From: Spirochaetia bacterium
Lineage (GTDB): Bacteria > Spirochaetota > Leptospirae > Leptospirales > Leptonemataceae
Length of the DNA stretch: 7,715 nucleotides
Reading direction: 5' to 3'
NCBI GenBank assembly: GCA_016195395.1
Contig: JACPZR010000073.1
Location: forward strand, 1-7,715
The notes under the pieces were generated by a model. The model saw nothing but the letters and a program-made list of their open reading frames with translations, was not told where the DNA came from and did no database searches. The position numbers were made by a program, and so were the translations under genes. Below are positions 1-6,998 of the stretch, piece by piece. Numbering within the stretch: position 1 is the first letter of the stretch; each line of letters starts with the position of its first letter.

Positions 1-67
1 AGATGAACGCAAAGACCGCGCCTGCCCCTAATAGAAAAACTACGACTTGGGTAATCGCCGCGTCCAA
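1..67 (-). CDS. 5' end of a membrane protein gene, truncated by window edge
   Basis: Only the first 22 codons are visible. Reading leftward from a TTG codon at 67, the peptide begins MDAAITQVVVFLLGAGAV and continues hydrophobic to the edge, as expected for an N-terminal membrane helix or signal anchor. The start is supported by a GGAG element that overlaps the TAG stop of the upstream gene (about 75-79) and lies 8 bases from the TTG. The gap to that upstream gene is only 5 bases, so the gene is probably the third member of the minus-strand operon and may be translationally coupled. No family can be assigned from so short a piece. A TTG start in a 67-base fragment is weak evidence by itself; the good spacing and hydrophobic translation are what support it. 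Confidence 0.5.
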   Translation of the reverse strand, partial: MDAAITQVVVFLLGAGAVFAFI

Positions 68-72
68 ACAAC

Positions 73-1740
73 CTACTCCATTTCTTTGAATACATCGGTG
101 GTATCGCCCACCAACCGCCAGCTGCCGCGCGAATGCTCCGCCGCATTCCATCGGCGCATTGTCCCGCTGTCGTACTGAATAAAAATAAGGCGGGGATCCG
201 TCAACGGCCGTTTGAATTCGAATCTGGCCTGGAGAATGTCCTCTGCATCCGCTGTGATTTCCTCGATCGTAACGGTGAACGTTTCGTTTGCATAGACTTG
301 TCCGCGGCTGAACGTTGGCCGGAGCCTCACGATCTTCGAAAACATGCCGGAAAGCCATCCCGCTTTGTCCGTCTTGAGGGAGAACGAATTTGCGTTGTTT
401 TCGCGGTAATACACAAGCCCGTTGAAACTGGAAAGGACCCTCACGTTCAGATAGTGCCCGGCATGAAAGCGATAGATGTCGGGCGCATAAAATGCAAAGA
501 ACGCACCGGGGCCGTTCAAATGAACCACAGCTTCCGGTTCCGAATCCGTCATCAGCGCCCGGGCCTTCAAGACGGCGTTCTGGGGCGCTTCCAAGCTGGG
601 CCTGAAGGTGACCGCATACGTCGGCGCAAGGACCAACGCCAGAAACAGGGACGAGACCAGAAGATACACGCTCCACGCCCGGCCAAGGTAGGGCAGACGG
701 GGGGCGGTGTCCGGACAAAATCGGTCTCGGAGTCCTGGGAGTTGAAAAATCACAAAGCTGATCAGATACACGCCCGTCACCATAGGGAAGTAGAGCTGCC
801 GCTCTGTGGCTTCTGTGGAAAGCTGCGGCAACAGTGCGACAGCAAAGAAGAGGTATGAGAACTGGATCAGTCGGTCCTGTCTGTACGGAATGAGCACCGC
901 TGAAAAAAGGATGAACAGCACGCCTCCAAAAAGCGCCGCCGGTGGAACCGCCTGTGGAAGGAACAGCGTCAGACCGATGGGAACGTTAGACACCAACCCC
1001 GCGTACATCAAAGGAAGGTTTACAACAAGCGACTTCAGATAACGAGACGGCTCCTGCAAGGGGTCGTAGTAAGCAAGGTTGTGTGTCCCAAACCCTGATA
1101 ATTTGTAGAACAAGAGATATCCAATCAAGAGTACATATGCCGGAGCCCATGATTTCCAAGCGGAGAGAAAGGCGACGGCCCAATGCCAGCCCATTCCGTC
1201 CTCCCCTTTCAGCCACGCCAAGAGCGACAGCAAAATGAAGAACACCGCAATGATGTCTGTGCCCGTGGAAATCCAGCCGATCGTCATTGCATGATCTGCC
1301 GAGATCAAGAACAGGAACCCGGCAGCCAGCGAAAGGAAGTAGCGGCGCGACAGCCTGCGTAAGACCGCATACGTAAGGAAGGCGTTGGCGCAGTGCAGAA
1401 GTAAGGAGAGCGCGTGCAGAGGGAGGGCAGCGCCCCGGCCGAACAGCTTGTACGCAAGCGCAAAGATTCCAGAAAAAATGGGACGGAAAAATTCTCCCGG
1501 ATCCTTTGCTTCCACCCACCAATTCGAGGTAAATCCCTTGAACTGCGCGGCGTCGACACTCCAGAATCCAACGAGCGGATTATACGGAATCTTTTCCTCC
1601 AGGATTGAAATCCAAAAAAAGTCGTCATAGTGAAACCGATTGTAGAGAAAAGGAAAGTAGAGCGCGGCGCCCACAAGGGTGAACAAGAGAAAGATGGAAA
1701 CCCCGCGCATGGGCCGGCCCCCGGTGGCTCTGACGTCCAT
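73..1740 (-). CDS. Polytopic membrane protein, GT-C/PMT-like glycosyltransferase-type, 555 aa
   Basis: Likely an integral inner-membrane protein related to GT-C enzymes, which transfer sugars from polyprenyl-phosphate donors on the outer face of the membrane. Seen: a first TM helix at about residues 14-33 followed by a loop with an acidic pair (YDDFFW, 38-43), the usual place for the GT-C catalytic acid; EFFRPIFSG (83-91); a helix with PLHALSLLLHCANAFLTY (107-124), matching the P-H-x-x-N/L-x-x-L-H-x-x-N-A pattern common in PMT/TMTC-like proteins; about ten helices up to residue 375, including TERQLYFPM (312-320), which recalls the family's E-R-Y-L-Y-x-P element; then a soluble tail at about 380-555 with no recognised domain. 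The segment after residue 190 looks shorter than usual for these proteins. The ATG at 1740 follows the upstream stop by 1 base with a weak GAG; a second ATG at residue 11 has GGGGGCC before it and is possible. Substrate and true activity are unknown. Confidence 0.7.
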   Translation of the reverse strand: MDVRATGGRPMRGVSIFLLFTLVGAALYFPFLYNRFHYDDFFWISILEEKIPYNPLVGFWSVDAAQFKGFTSNWWVEAKDPGEFFRPIFSGIFALAYKLFGRGAALPLHALSLLLHCANAFLTYAVLRRLSRRYFLSLAAGFLFLISADHAMTIGWISTGTDIIAVFFILLSLLAWLKGEDGMGWHWAVAFLSAWKSWAPAYVLLIGYLLFYKLSGFGTHNLAYYDPLQEPSRYLKSLVVNLPLMYAGLVSNVPIGLTLFLPQAVPPAALFGGVLFILFSAVLIPYRQDRLIQFSYLFFAVALLPQLSTEATERQLYFPMVTGVYLISFVIFQLPGLRDRFCPDTAPRLPYLGRAWSVYLLVSSLFLALVLAPTYAVTFRPSLEAPQNAVLKARALMTDSEPEAVVHLNGPGAFFAFYAPDIYRFHAGHYLNVRVLSSFNGLVYYRENNANSFSLKTDKAGWLSGMFSKIVRLRPTFSRGQVYANETFTVTIEEITADAEDILQARFEFKRPLTDPRLIFIQYDSGTMRRWNAAEHSRGSWRLVGDTTDVFKEME

Positions 1741-1741
1741 G

Positions 1742-2224
1742 TTATTTCTCGCGACGACTCATGTCGTCCGTCAGGAGGCCCACGAAGTCGATCTGCCCGT
1801 AGATGAAACTCAGGTTGTAGCGGCTTTCATACAATAGAAGAAGAGCTGCGGTCAGTAGAAAACCTGCCCCCGCCAGCGACAATACTGCGATGACCCATGA
1901 GATGTGCGTTACCAGCGCGGAGAAGGCAATCGCAAGCCCGGTGGCCACAAAAAGAGCCGTCGCGGAATAGAGACAGAGCATGGCCCTCTGGATCAGCCCG
2001 GCGCGTTTGCGGGAGAGACGGAGCTGGCTTTGCAGATATTCCAAGCGCTTGTCAGGCAGCGCGGCCTCACGTGTTAACGCCCCTTCTGCGTCCTGCTTGA
2101 GGGCATTCACACGGTCGAAGATGCGCCCCAGACGGTTGGCCGTGGAGAAGATCAATCCCGAGCAGGCGGAGATGAGCACAGCCGGCGTTATCAGGGATGT
2201 CAGAATCTGCATTGCTGGGTCCAT
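1742..2224 (-). CDS. DUF2721-family small membrane protein
   Basis: A small integral membrane protein of unknown function. Seen (numbered from the ATG at 2224, 160 aa): an N-terminal helix at about 11-27 with TPAVLISACSGLIF, then NRLGRIFDRVNAL (30-42), a charged segment to about residue 77 likely to be helical or coiled coil, and two more helices at about 79-102 and 108-131. The order 'TPAVLISACxGL...NRL.RI.DR' followed by a charged region and a helical pair is the hallmark of DUF2721 proteins. The frame is open further upstream to a GTG at 2245. I prefer the ATG at 2224 because it gives the MDP... N-terminus usual for the family; an ATG at 2212 is also possible, and no start has a convincing Shine-Dalgarno sequence. 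It is the first gene of the minus-strand cluster and ends 1 base before the GT-C-like gene. The family has no established biochemical role that I know of. Confidence 0.75.
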   Translation of the reverse strand: MDPAMQILTSLITPAVLISACSGLIFSTANRLGRIFDRVNALKQDAEGALTREAALPDKRLEYLQSQLRLSRKRAGLIQRAMLCLYSATALFVATGLAIAFSALVTHISWVIAVLSLAGAGFLLTAALLLLYESRYNLSFIYGQIDFVGLLTDDMSRREK

Positions 2225-2340
2225 CCCGCTATGGGGCACCGCCACAAACTGCGGACAACCTTTTTTCCAGATGAGTCAGAGGACTTATTTGGCGACATGC
2301 GCTTGACGGCGAAAACAACGCATCCCACCTATAGCCACAT
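2225..2340. promoter_or_regulatory. Divergent intergenic region between the two operons
   Basis: This 116-base stretch lies between the minus-strand DUF2721 gene and the plus-strand phosphomutase gene, so promoters for both clusters should be here. On the plus strand TTGACG (2303-2308) resembles a -35 box, and TATAGC (2330-2335) resembles a -10 box placed 5 bases before the ATG at 2341. Their 21-base spacing is too long for a standard sigma-70 pair, so at most one belongs to a classical promoter. No good promoter was recognised on the minus strand, and no clear inverted repeat or operator is visible. Confidence 0.4.
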
Positions 2341-3711
2341 ATGACAATGATCAATCCGTTTATCTTCCGGGAGTACGACATTCGCGGCAACGTAGCGGAT
2401 GACCTGCACCCGGACGTTGTCGAACTCCTGGGCCGGGGCTTTGGAACCTATGCCCTGCGACATCAAGCGAAGAAGATTGCCTTGTCCGGTGATGTGCGCC
2501 TCTCCACGCCGTCGCTCATTGCGTCGTTCCGCAAAGGTCTGATATCGAGCGGAGTTGACGTTATCAATCTGGGAATTCTCCCCACTCCCGCTAACTACTT
2601 CAGCATGTACCTGCTCGAAATCGACGGAGCGGTTCAGATCACCGGCAGCCACAACCCGCCGGAATTCAACGGTTTCAAACTATCTCTCCGCCGTGCTGCG
2701 GTCTACGGAGAGGAGATTCAGAAGATCAAGGAGATGATTGACAAGAGAGATTTTGAAACCGGCGCCGGCTCGGAACGATCCTTTGACCTGAACGAAGACT
2801 ACGTGAAGCTTCTGACCGGCAAGATCCGGATGGAAAGACCCCTGAAAATCGCCATGGACTGCGGAAACGCTGCCGCCTGCCTCCATGCCCCGCGCATTTT
2901 TGAAGCGCTGGGTGCAGAGCTGACCAAGCTCTACTGTGACGTTGACGGGAATTTTCCCAATCACCATCCGGACCCCACGGTCGACAAGAACCTGGCGGAC
3001 CTGGTCGCCTTAATGCAGAAGGGAGGACACGACATCGGCATTGCCTTCGACGGCGATGCGGACCGCGTGGGAATTGTGGACAACGAAGGACACATCGTGC
3101 GGGCGGATGTGGTCATGGCCATTCTAGTGGAAGAGATGATCAAGCCCGGCGACCAGGTGATCTTCGACGTCAAGTGTTCTCAGGCGTTAGAGGAGACAAT
3201 TTTCAAGCACGGCGGGAAGCCGCTCATGTGGAAGACCGGTCACTCTATCATCAAACAGAAAATGCGTGAAGACGGAGCCAAACTGGGCGGGGAACTCTCC
3301 GGTCACATCTTTATTGCGGACGATTTCTTTGGCTACGACGATGCCATTTACGTGGCGCTCCGGATCGCGCAGTTGGTGTCCCGTTCCAAGGTCCCTCTCT
3401 CCGAAATCAGAAAGCGCGTCCCCGCATATCATTCATCACCGGAGATCCGATTCAGCTGTCCCGACGATGCCAAAAAGTTCCAGATCGCAAAAGAAGCGGC
3501 GGCCTTCTTCAAAGCCAACTACGAGTGCATTGAAGTAGACGGTGTGCGTGTAAAGTGCCCGAGCGGGGGCTGGGGCCTTGTCCGTGCCTCCAATACGCAG
3601 CCGGAAATTGTCTGCAGGTTTGAAGCGCACGATCAGGCCGCCCTTGCGGACATTGAGCGTGTGATCAGCGGGAAGCTCTCGTCGCTTGGAGCGCGACCGG
3701 GCGGACATTGA
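2341..3711 (+). CDS. algC: Phosphomannomutase/phosphoglucomutase (alpha-D-phosphohexomutase)
   Basis: A cytoplasmic enzyme that interconverts sugar 6-phosphates and 1-phosphates (mannose or glucose) through a phosphoserine and a bis-phosphate intermediate, feeding GDP-mannose or UDP-glucose synthesis for surface polysaccharides. All four family loops are present in the 456-aa protein: FREYDIRG (9-16); the catalytic loop TGSHNPP (101-107) with the phosphoserine at Ser103; the Mg-binding DGDADR (237-242); the sugar-recognition loop GGELSGH (316-322); and the phosphate-binding RASNTQP (415-421). Length and loop positions closely match Pseudomonas AlgC, hence the symbol; manB would be an equally fair label. 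An in-frame TAG at 2332-2334 makes the ATG at 2341 (or 2347) the first usable start, and neither has a Shine-Dalgarno sequence. It heads a plus-strand cluster with two permeases, so a role as phosphopentomutase in nucleoside salvage cannot be excluded, although the GE-SGH loop favours hexose substrates. Confidence 0.95.
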   Translation: MTMINPFIFREYDIRGNVADDLHPDVVELLGRGFGTYALRHQAKKIALSGDVRLSTPSLIASFRKGLISSGVDVINLGILPTPANYFSMYLLEIDGAVQITGSHNPPEFNGFKLSLRRAAVYGEEIQKIKEMIDKRDFETGAGSERSFDLNEDYVKLLTGKIRMERPLKIAMDCGNAAACLHAPRIFEALGAELTKLYCDVDGNFPNHHPDPTVDKNLADLVALMQKGGHDIGIAFDGDADRVGIVDNEGHIVRADVVMAILVEEMIKPGDQVIFDVKCSQALEETIFKHGGKPLMWKTGHSIIKQKMREDGAKLGGELSGHIFIADDFFGYDDAIYVALRIAQLVSRSKVPLSEIRKRVPAYHSSPEIRFSCPDDAKKFQIAKEAAAFFKANYECIEVDGVRVKCPSGGWGLVRASNTQPEIVCRFEAHDQAALADIERVISGKLSSLGARPGGH

Positions 3712-3737
3712 TGCGTTCCGGGGGCACAAGATGGAGG

Positions 3738-3742
3738 ATTCT
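3738..3742 (+). promoter_or_regulatory. Start-deciding ribosome-binding region of the NCS2 permease
   Basis: GGAGG at about 3733-3737 lies 5 bases (the span given here) before the ATG at 3743, which is close to ideal. The same frame is open further upstream to a TTG at 3686 inside the phosphomutase gene and has another ATG at 3731, but the 3731 ATG overlaps the GGAGG itself. This makes 3743 the best start and removes the apparent overlap with the preceding gene. Confidence 0.7.
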
Positions 3743-5368
3743 ATGAGTTTGGACAGCGGGCGTTATCGTTGGGCAACACTTGGAGACCTGAATGCGTTTT
3801 TTGGGCTCATGCTGGATAACGTCACAAATCTGGTGTTTCTAGCGGGGATTCTGATCCTGACCTTCGGATTTCCGGCGGACATTGTCTACACCAAGATGTT
3901 CCCGGGCACCGCGCTCGGCGTACTTGTAGGGGACGCGATCTATACCTGGATGGCGTTCCGACTGGCCAAGCGTACCGGAAACCGGAACGTTACCGCCATG
4001 CCCCTGGGATTGGACGCGCCGTCCACCATTGGGATTGCCTTCGCCGTTCTGGGCCCCACGTATCTGGCTTCACATGATCCCATCGTTACGTGGCATGTGG
4101 GGATGGCCACGCTCTTCATGATCGGTGTCATCAAACTGGTGTTGTCGTTCGTTGGTCCCTATATACAAAAGATGGTCCCGGAGGCCGGCCTTCTGGGATC
4201 GCTCGCGGGAATCGGCGTGGCTCTTCTGGGACTTCTTCCGCTCATTGAAACGTTCGGCTCGCCGATTGCGGGTCTCGTGGCTCTGGGTCTGATACTCTAC
4301 GCTCTCGTGGCGCGCATCAAACTCCCCTTTGGTATCCCCAGCGTGTTCTTGTCTGTTGTGGCGGGCGCCGCCGTCTATTATATTGTTGCAGCGCTTGGCT
4401 TTGGCCACCTGCCGGAAACAAACGTCAAGCTCGCCGTTTCATTTCCGATTCCGACGCTCGCATTTGTGGACGGAATCCAAGGCGCGCTCAAGTACCTGCC
4501 GGTGGCCATTCCCTTTGGTCTTCTCACCGTAATTGGAGGGATTAACGTTACCGAAAGCGCGCGCGTAGCGGGCGACAATTACAACACACGAAGCATCCTT
4601 CTCACCGAGGCATTCGCCACGCTCGTGGCTGCTGTCTGCGGCGGCGTTTCGCAGTCTACGCCCTACATCGGACACCCTGCGTACAAGCGGATGGGCGGAC
4701 GCGCCGCGTACACGTTAGCCACGGGACTTTTTATCGGCCTCGGCGGCATTTTTGGGTACATCTCTTTTATTGCGATGATTCTGCCTCTTGCAGCCCTGGC
4801 CCCGATTCTCATTTTCGTAGGACTGGATATTGTGGAGCAGGCGTACCATGCGAGTCCCAAGCGGCACGCCTCCGCCGTAACAATGGCCATTCTCCCGACG
4901 ATCGCAGACCTGGTCCTCATCAAAAGCTCCGGCATCCTCGCCGACTTCCGCATGACCATTGAAACGCTGAAGGCTAAGGCGCCCGAGGCGGCCGCGTCGC
5001 TCATCCCGCACTTGGACACGTTGAAAGCGCCGTTTCAGGAGAGCTGGGTGACGATCAATGCGCTGGCCCACGGTTTCATCCTCACAGGCATGCTGTGGGG
5101 CGCCGCCACCGCGAAGATCATCGACAGGAATTTCCGGGCAGCATGCGCCTACCTTGTGATATCAGCCGGCATGTCTTTTTTCGGCGTTATCCATTCGGTG
5201 TCGGAGGACGGCGGCCTCTATCTGCCGTGGAATGTCGCCTTCCATCCGGGAGAACCGCATCCTTATACCATCACAGCCGCTTATCTTGTGTTTGCCGCAA
5301 TGCTTGCAGCCCTGTCGCGTACCCAGGGAGCAAAAGAGGAATTCCGCGAAGAAGACTCACATGGTTGA
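3743..5368 (+). CDS. NCS2-like permease (xanthine/uracil/hypoxanthine-type family)
   Basis: An inner-membrane transporter of 541 aa with about 12-14 hydrophobic segments. The general layout fits NCS2 (nucleobase-ascorbate) or AzgA-like permeases: DNVTNLVFLAGIL in the first helix (25-37), GTALGVLVGDAIYTWMAFRLA (55-75), the small-residue-rich TAMPLGLDAPSTIGIAFAVLG (84-104), GGINVTESARVAGDNYNT (265-282) and GGVSQSTPYIGHPAYKRMGG (300-319), the latter two standing where the family has its substrate and proton-site helices. A hydrophilic stretch at about 400-432 and a loop near 485-505 lie between late helices. The sequence is a divergent branch: the usual AzgA motif with S-Y-V-E-S is replaced by STPYIGHPAYK. 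It starts 31 bases after the phosphomutase and ends 33 bases before a nucleoside transporter, which supports a nucleobase-related substrate by context. Transport specificity cannot be read from the sequence; sulfate-type or other anion substrates of the same fold remain possible. Confidence 0.75.
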   Translation: MSLDSGRYRWATLGDLNAFFGLMLDNVTNLVFLAGILILTFGFPADIVYTKMFPGTALGVLVGDAIYTWMAFRLAKRTGNRNVTAMPLGLDAPSTIGIAFAVLGPTYLASHDPIVTWHVGMATLFMIGVIKLVLSFVGPYIQKMVPEAGLLGSLAGIGVALLGLLPLIETFGSPIAGLVALGLILYALVARIKLPFGIPSVFLSVVAGAAVYYIVAALGFGHLPETNVKLAVSFPIPTLAFVDGIQGALKYLPVAIPFGLLTVIGGINVTESARVAGDNYNTRSILLTEAFATLVAAVCGGVSQSTPYIGHPAYKRMGGRAAYTLATGLFIGLGGIFGYISFIAMILPLAALAPILIFVGLDIVEQAYHASPKRHASAVTMAILPTIADLVLIKSSGILADFRMTIETLKAKAPEAAASLIPHLDTLKAPFQESWVTINALAHGFILTGMLWGAATAKIIDRNFRAACAYLVISAGMSFFGVIHSVSEDGGLYLPWNVAFHPGEPHPYTITAAYLVFAAMLAALSRTQGAKEEFREEDSHG

Positions 5369-5401
5369 GCGTGGATTGGTTCGGCACGGGCGGGAGGGCG
5401 T

Positions 5402-6955
5402 ATGACTGGTGTCTTTGGGGTTCTTCTGATTCTCGTTGTTTCGTTTCTATTTTCAGAGGCGCGCACAGCCATCAAGCTCCGCACAGTGGCCGTGGGCCTT
5501 CTGCTCCAGGTGGTGCTGGCTTTGTGCGTGCTGCGGGGAGATTTGTTGGCCGCGCCGTTTCAATGGATTCCCATTTCCCTCTTTTGGTTTGCATCGGCGC
5601 TCGCTCTGCTGACGGCGGTTTTCGTGCTTGTGCTCCGCGTTCCGATGTTTGGCGCCGTACGCCGGATGATCCCCGCCCGGCCTGTGTTTTTGGTCTACTA
5701 CGCGCTCCTGACTGTGTTCTTGTTTAAGTTCAATCTGATCGGCGGTTTTTTTGAAAGCCTGAAAAACGGAGTGGGCCAGCTCCTGATCTATTCGCGTGAA
5801 GGGTCAACGTTTGTGTTCGGCGCTCTGGGCTCCTCTGACAAATTCAGCGAGGCGTTTGGGCCGGCCATCGGCGGGGGCGTAGTTAAGTTCGCCACAATCT
5901 TTGCATTCCAGATTCTTCCCACGATCATTTTCGTGGCCTCTCTCTTCAGTGTGCTCTATCATTTGGGCGTTATGCAGCCGATTGTGCGCGGGCTGGCGGC
6001 CGCCATGTCAAAAACAATGGCAGCATCCGGCGCGGAATCTCTGGACGTTGCCGCAAACATCTTCATGGGCCAGACCGAGGCGCCCCTCACAATACTCCCC
6101 TATCTGCCGGACCTCACGCGGTCAGAGCTCTTTACGATTATGGTTTCCGGCATGGCCCACACGTCCGCGGGAATACTCCTGGCCTACGTGGCGGTTTCGG
6201 GCGTGGATGCCCGTCATCTTTTGACAGCCATCGTAATGACAGCTCCCGGATCTATCATGCTCGCCAAAATGTGGGTGCCGGAGCGGGCCGTACCGAGGAC
6301 GGGGGCCGGGGCAGACTGGAATAACGCCGCGGGCAAGGCCCGGGACACCGGGAACTCAGGCGGCGCTGATGAGCCCGTCCCCGAAAGCGACAAGCCGGTG
6401 AACGTCATCGATGCTGCGGCGCGCGGGGCCGGCAACGGGCTTTCGCTGGCTCTCAACGTGGCCGCCATGCTCATTGCATTCATTTCCCTCATCGCTCTCA
6501 TCAATGGAATCATGGGCGCCGCACGCGGCTCGTTTCTTACATGGACACAGGATTGGTCAACGGTCCATGCTGTCGTTTCATATCTTCCGGAGCGGATGGA
6601 GCAGCTTTTTGGATGGGTGTTTGCGCCGGCAGCCTGGCTCATTGGAGTGCCCTGGGTGGATGCGGTGAAAGCCGGAAATCTTCTGGGAACAAAGCTCGTG
6701 CTCAATGAGTTCGTTGCCTTTGTGCAGCTGGGAGACGTGAGAGAGAGCCTGACTCCTTCCACCGTAGTGATTCTCTCGTATGCCCTCTGCGGGTTTGCGA
6801 ACCTGAGTTCGATTGCCATACAGGTGGGCGGGATCGGAAGCCTCATCCCAGGACGACGCCGGGAGATGGCGGGACTGGGGTACCGTTCTGTCATTGTGGG
6901 GACGTTAGCCAGCCTGATGGCCGCCGCCATTGCAGGGATACTAACGCAGATTTGA
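5402..6955 (+). CDS. Concentrative nucleoside transporter (CNT/NupC family), long form
   Basis: An inner-membrane symporter that imports nucleosides with H+ or Na+. CNT hallmarks in the 517-aa protein: EGSTFVFGALG (133-143); the nucleoside-binding hairpin region ESLDVAANIFMGQTEAPLTI (212-231) with GQTEAPL; VNVIDAAARGAGNGLSLALN (333-352); LVLNEFVAF (432-440); and CGFANLSSIAIQVGGIGSLI (463-482) followed by PGRRREMAGLG (483-493). These are the residues that line the nucleoside and cation sites in CNT structures. The protein is about 100 residues longer than typical bacterial CNTs of about 400-425 aa. The excess lies mainly in residues about 46-115, an added pair of hydrophobic segments before the FFESLKNGV helix, and partly in a hydrophilic Gly/Ala/Asp-rich loop at about 296-332. 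The ATG at 5402 has GGGAGG 4-5 bases upstream. Its placement 33 bases after an NCS2-like permease suggests a shared transcript for nucleoside and base transport. Family assignment is firm; nucleoside preference is not. Confidence 0.93.
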   Translation: MTGVFGVLLILVVSFLFSEARTAIKLRTVAVGLLLQVVLALCVLRGDLLAAPFQWIPISLFWFASALALLTAVFVLVLRVPMFGAVRRMIPARPVFLVYYALLTVFLFKFNLIGGFFESLKNGVGQLLIYSREGSTFVFGALGSSDKFSEAFGPAIGGGVVKFATIFAFQILPTIIFVASLFSVLYHLGVMQPIVRGLAAAMSKTMAASGAESLDVAANIFMGQTEAPLTILPYLPDLTRSELFTIMVSGMAHTSAGILLAYVAVSGVDARHLLTAIVMTAPGSIMLAKMWVPERAVPRTGAGADWNNAAGKARDTGNSGGADEPVPESDKPVNVIDAAARGAGNGLSLALNVAAMLIAFISLIALINGIMGAARGSFLTWTQDWSTVHAVVSYLPERMEQLFGWVFAPAAWLIGVPWVDAVKAGNLLGTKLVLNEFVAFVQLGDVRESLTPSTVVILSYALCGFANLSSIAIQVGGIGSLIPGRRREMAGLGYRSVIVGTLASLMAAAIAGILTQI

Positions 6956-6983
6956 ATCGCGAACCAGCATCTCTGAACGCGAT
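6956..6983 (+). repeat. Short imperfect inverted repeat after the nucleoside transporter
   Basis: ATCGCG (6956-6961) pairs with CGCGAT (6978-6983), and inside it CAG (6965-6967) can pair with CTG (6973-6975) around a 5-base loop. It begins immediately after the TGA stop of the transporter gene. The following bases are AAAAATAG, not a T-run, so it does not qualify as an intrinsic terminator for the plus strand. It may be a 3'-end stabilising hairpin, a protein site or chance. Confidence 0.3.
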
Positions 6984-6998
6984 AAAAATAGTTTGACC

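Noticed and set aside
133..858. A 241-codon open frame on the plus strand, antisense to the GT-C-like gene
   Set aside because: Its translation is rich in Arg, His, Lys and Gln with no domain-like pattern, there is no Shine-Dalgarno site, and the opposite strand encodes a clear membrane protein in an operon. It is a mirror frame of GC-biased codons.
986..1522. A 178-codon minus-strand open frame inside the GT-C-like gene
   Set aside because: It is a shifted frame of the same strand, Arg/Cys-rich without family features, and the main frame continues intact across it, so there is no need for a frameshift explanation.
2303..2335. A classical sigma-70 promoter formed by TTGACG and TATAGC
   Set aside because: The spacing between the hexamers is 21 bases, outside the usual 16-18, and the -10 match is imperfect.
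3686..3742. A longer NCS2 permease starting at TTG 3686 and overlapping the phosphomutase gene
   Set aside because: The extra 19 residues are hydrophilic and look like an out-of-frame reading of the phosphomutase end; the ATG at 3743 has a near-ideal GGAGG.
5095..5727. A 210-codon plus-strand open frame spanning the junction of the two permease genes
   Set aside because: It overlaps two well-supported genes in another frame, has low-quality Arg/Ser/Pro-rich sequence and does not represent a fusion.
6214..6930. A 238-codon minus-strand open frame opposite the nucleoside transporter
   Set aside because: Ala/Pro/Ser/Arg-rich shadow of the transporter's hydrophobic codons; the transporter's motifs on the plus strand are unmistakable.
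6956..6990. Intrinsic terminator after the nucleoside transporter
   Set aside because: The hairpin is short and is followed by an A-rich run rather than a T-run, so it does not meet the criteria on the plus strand.
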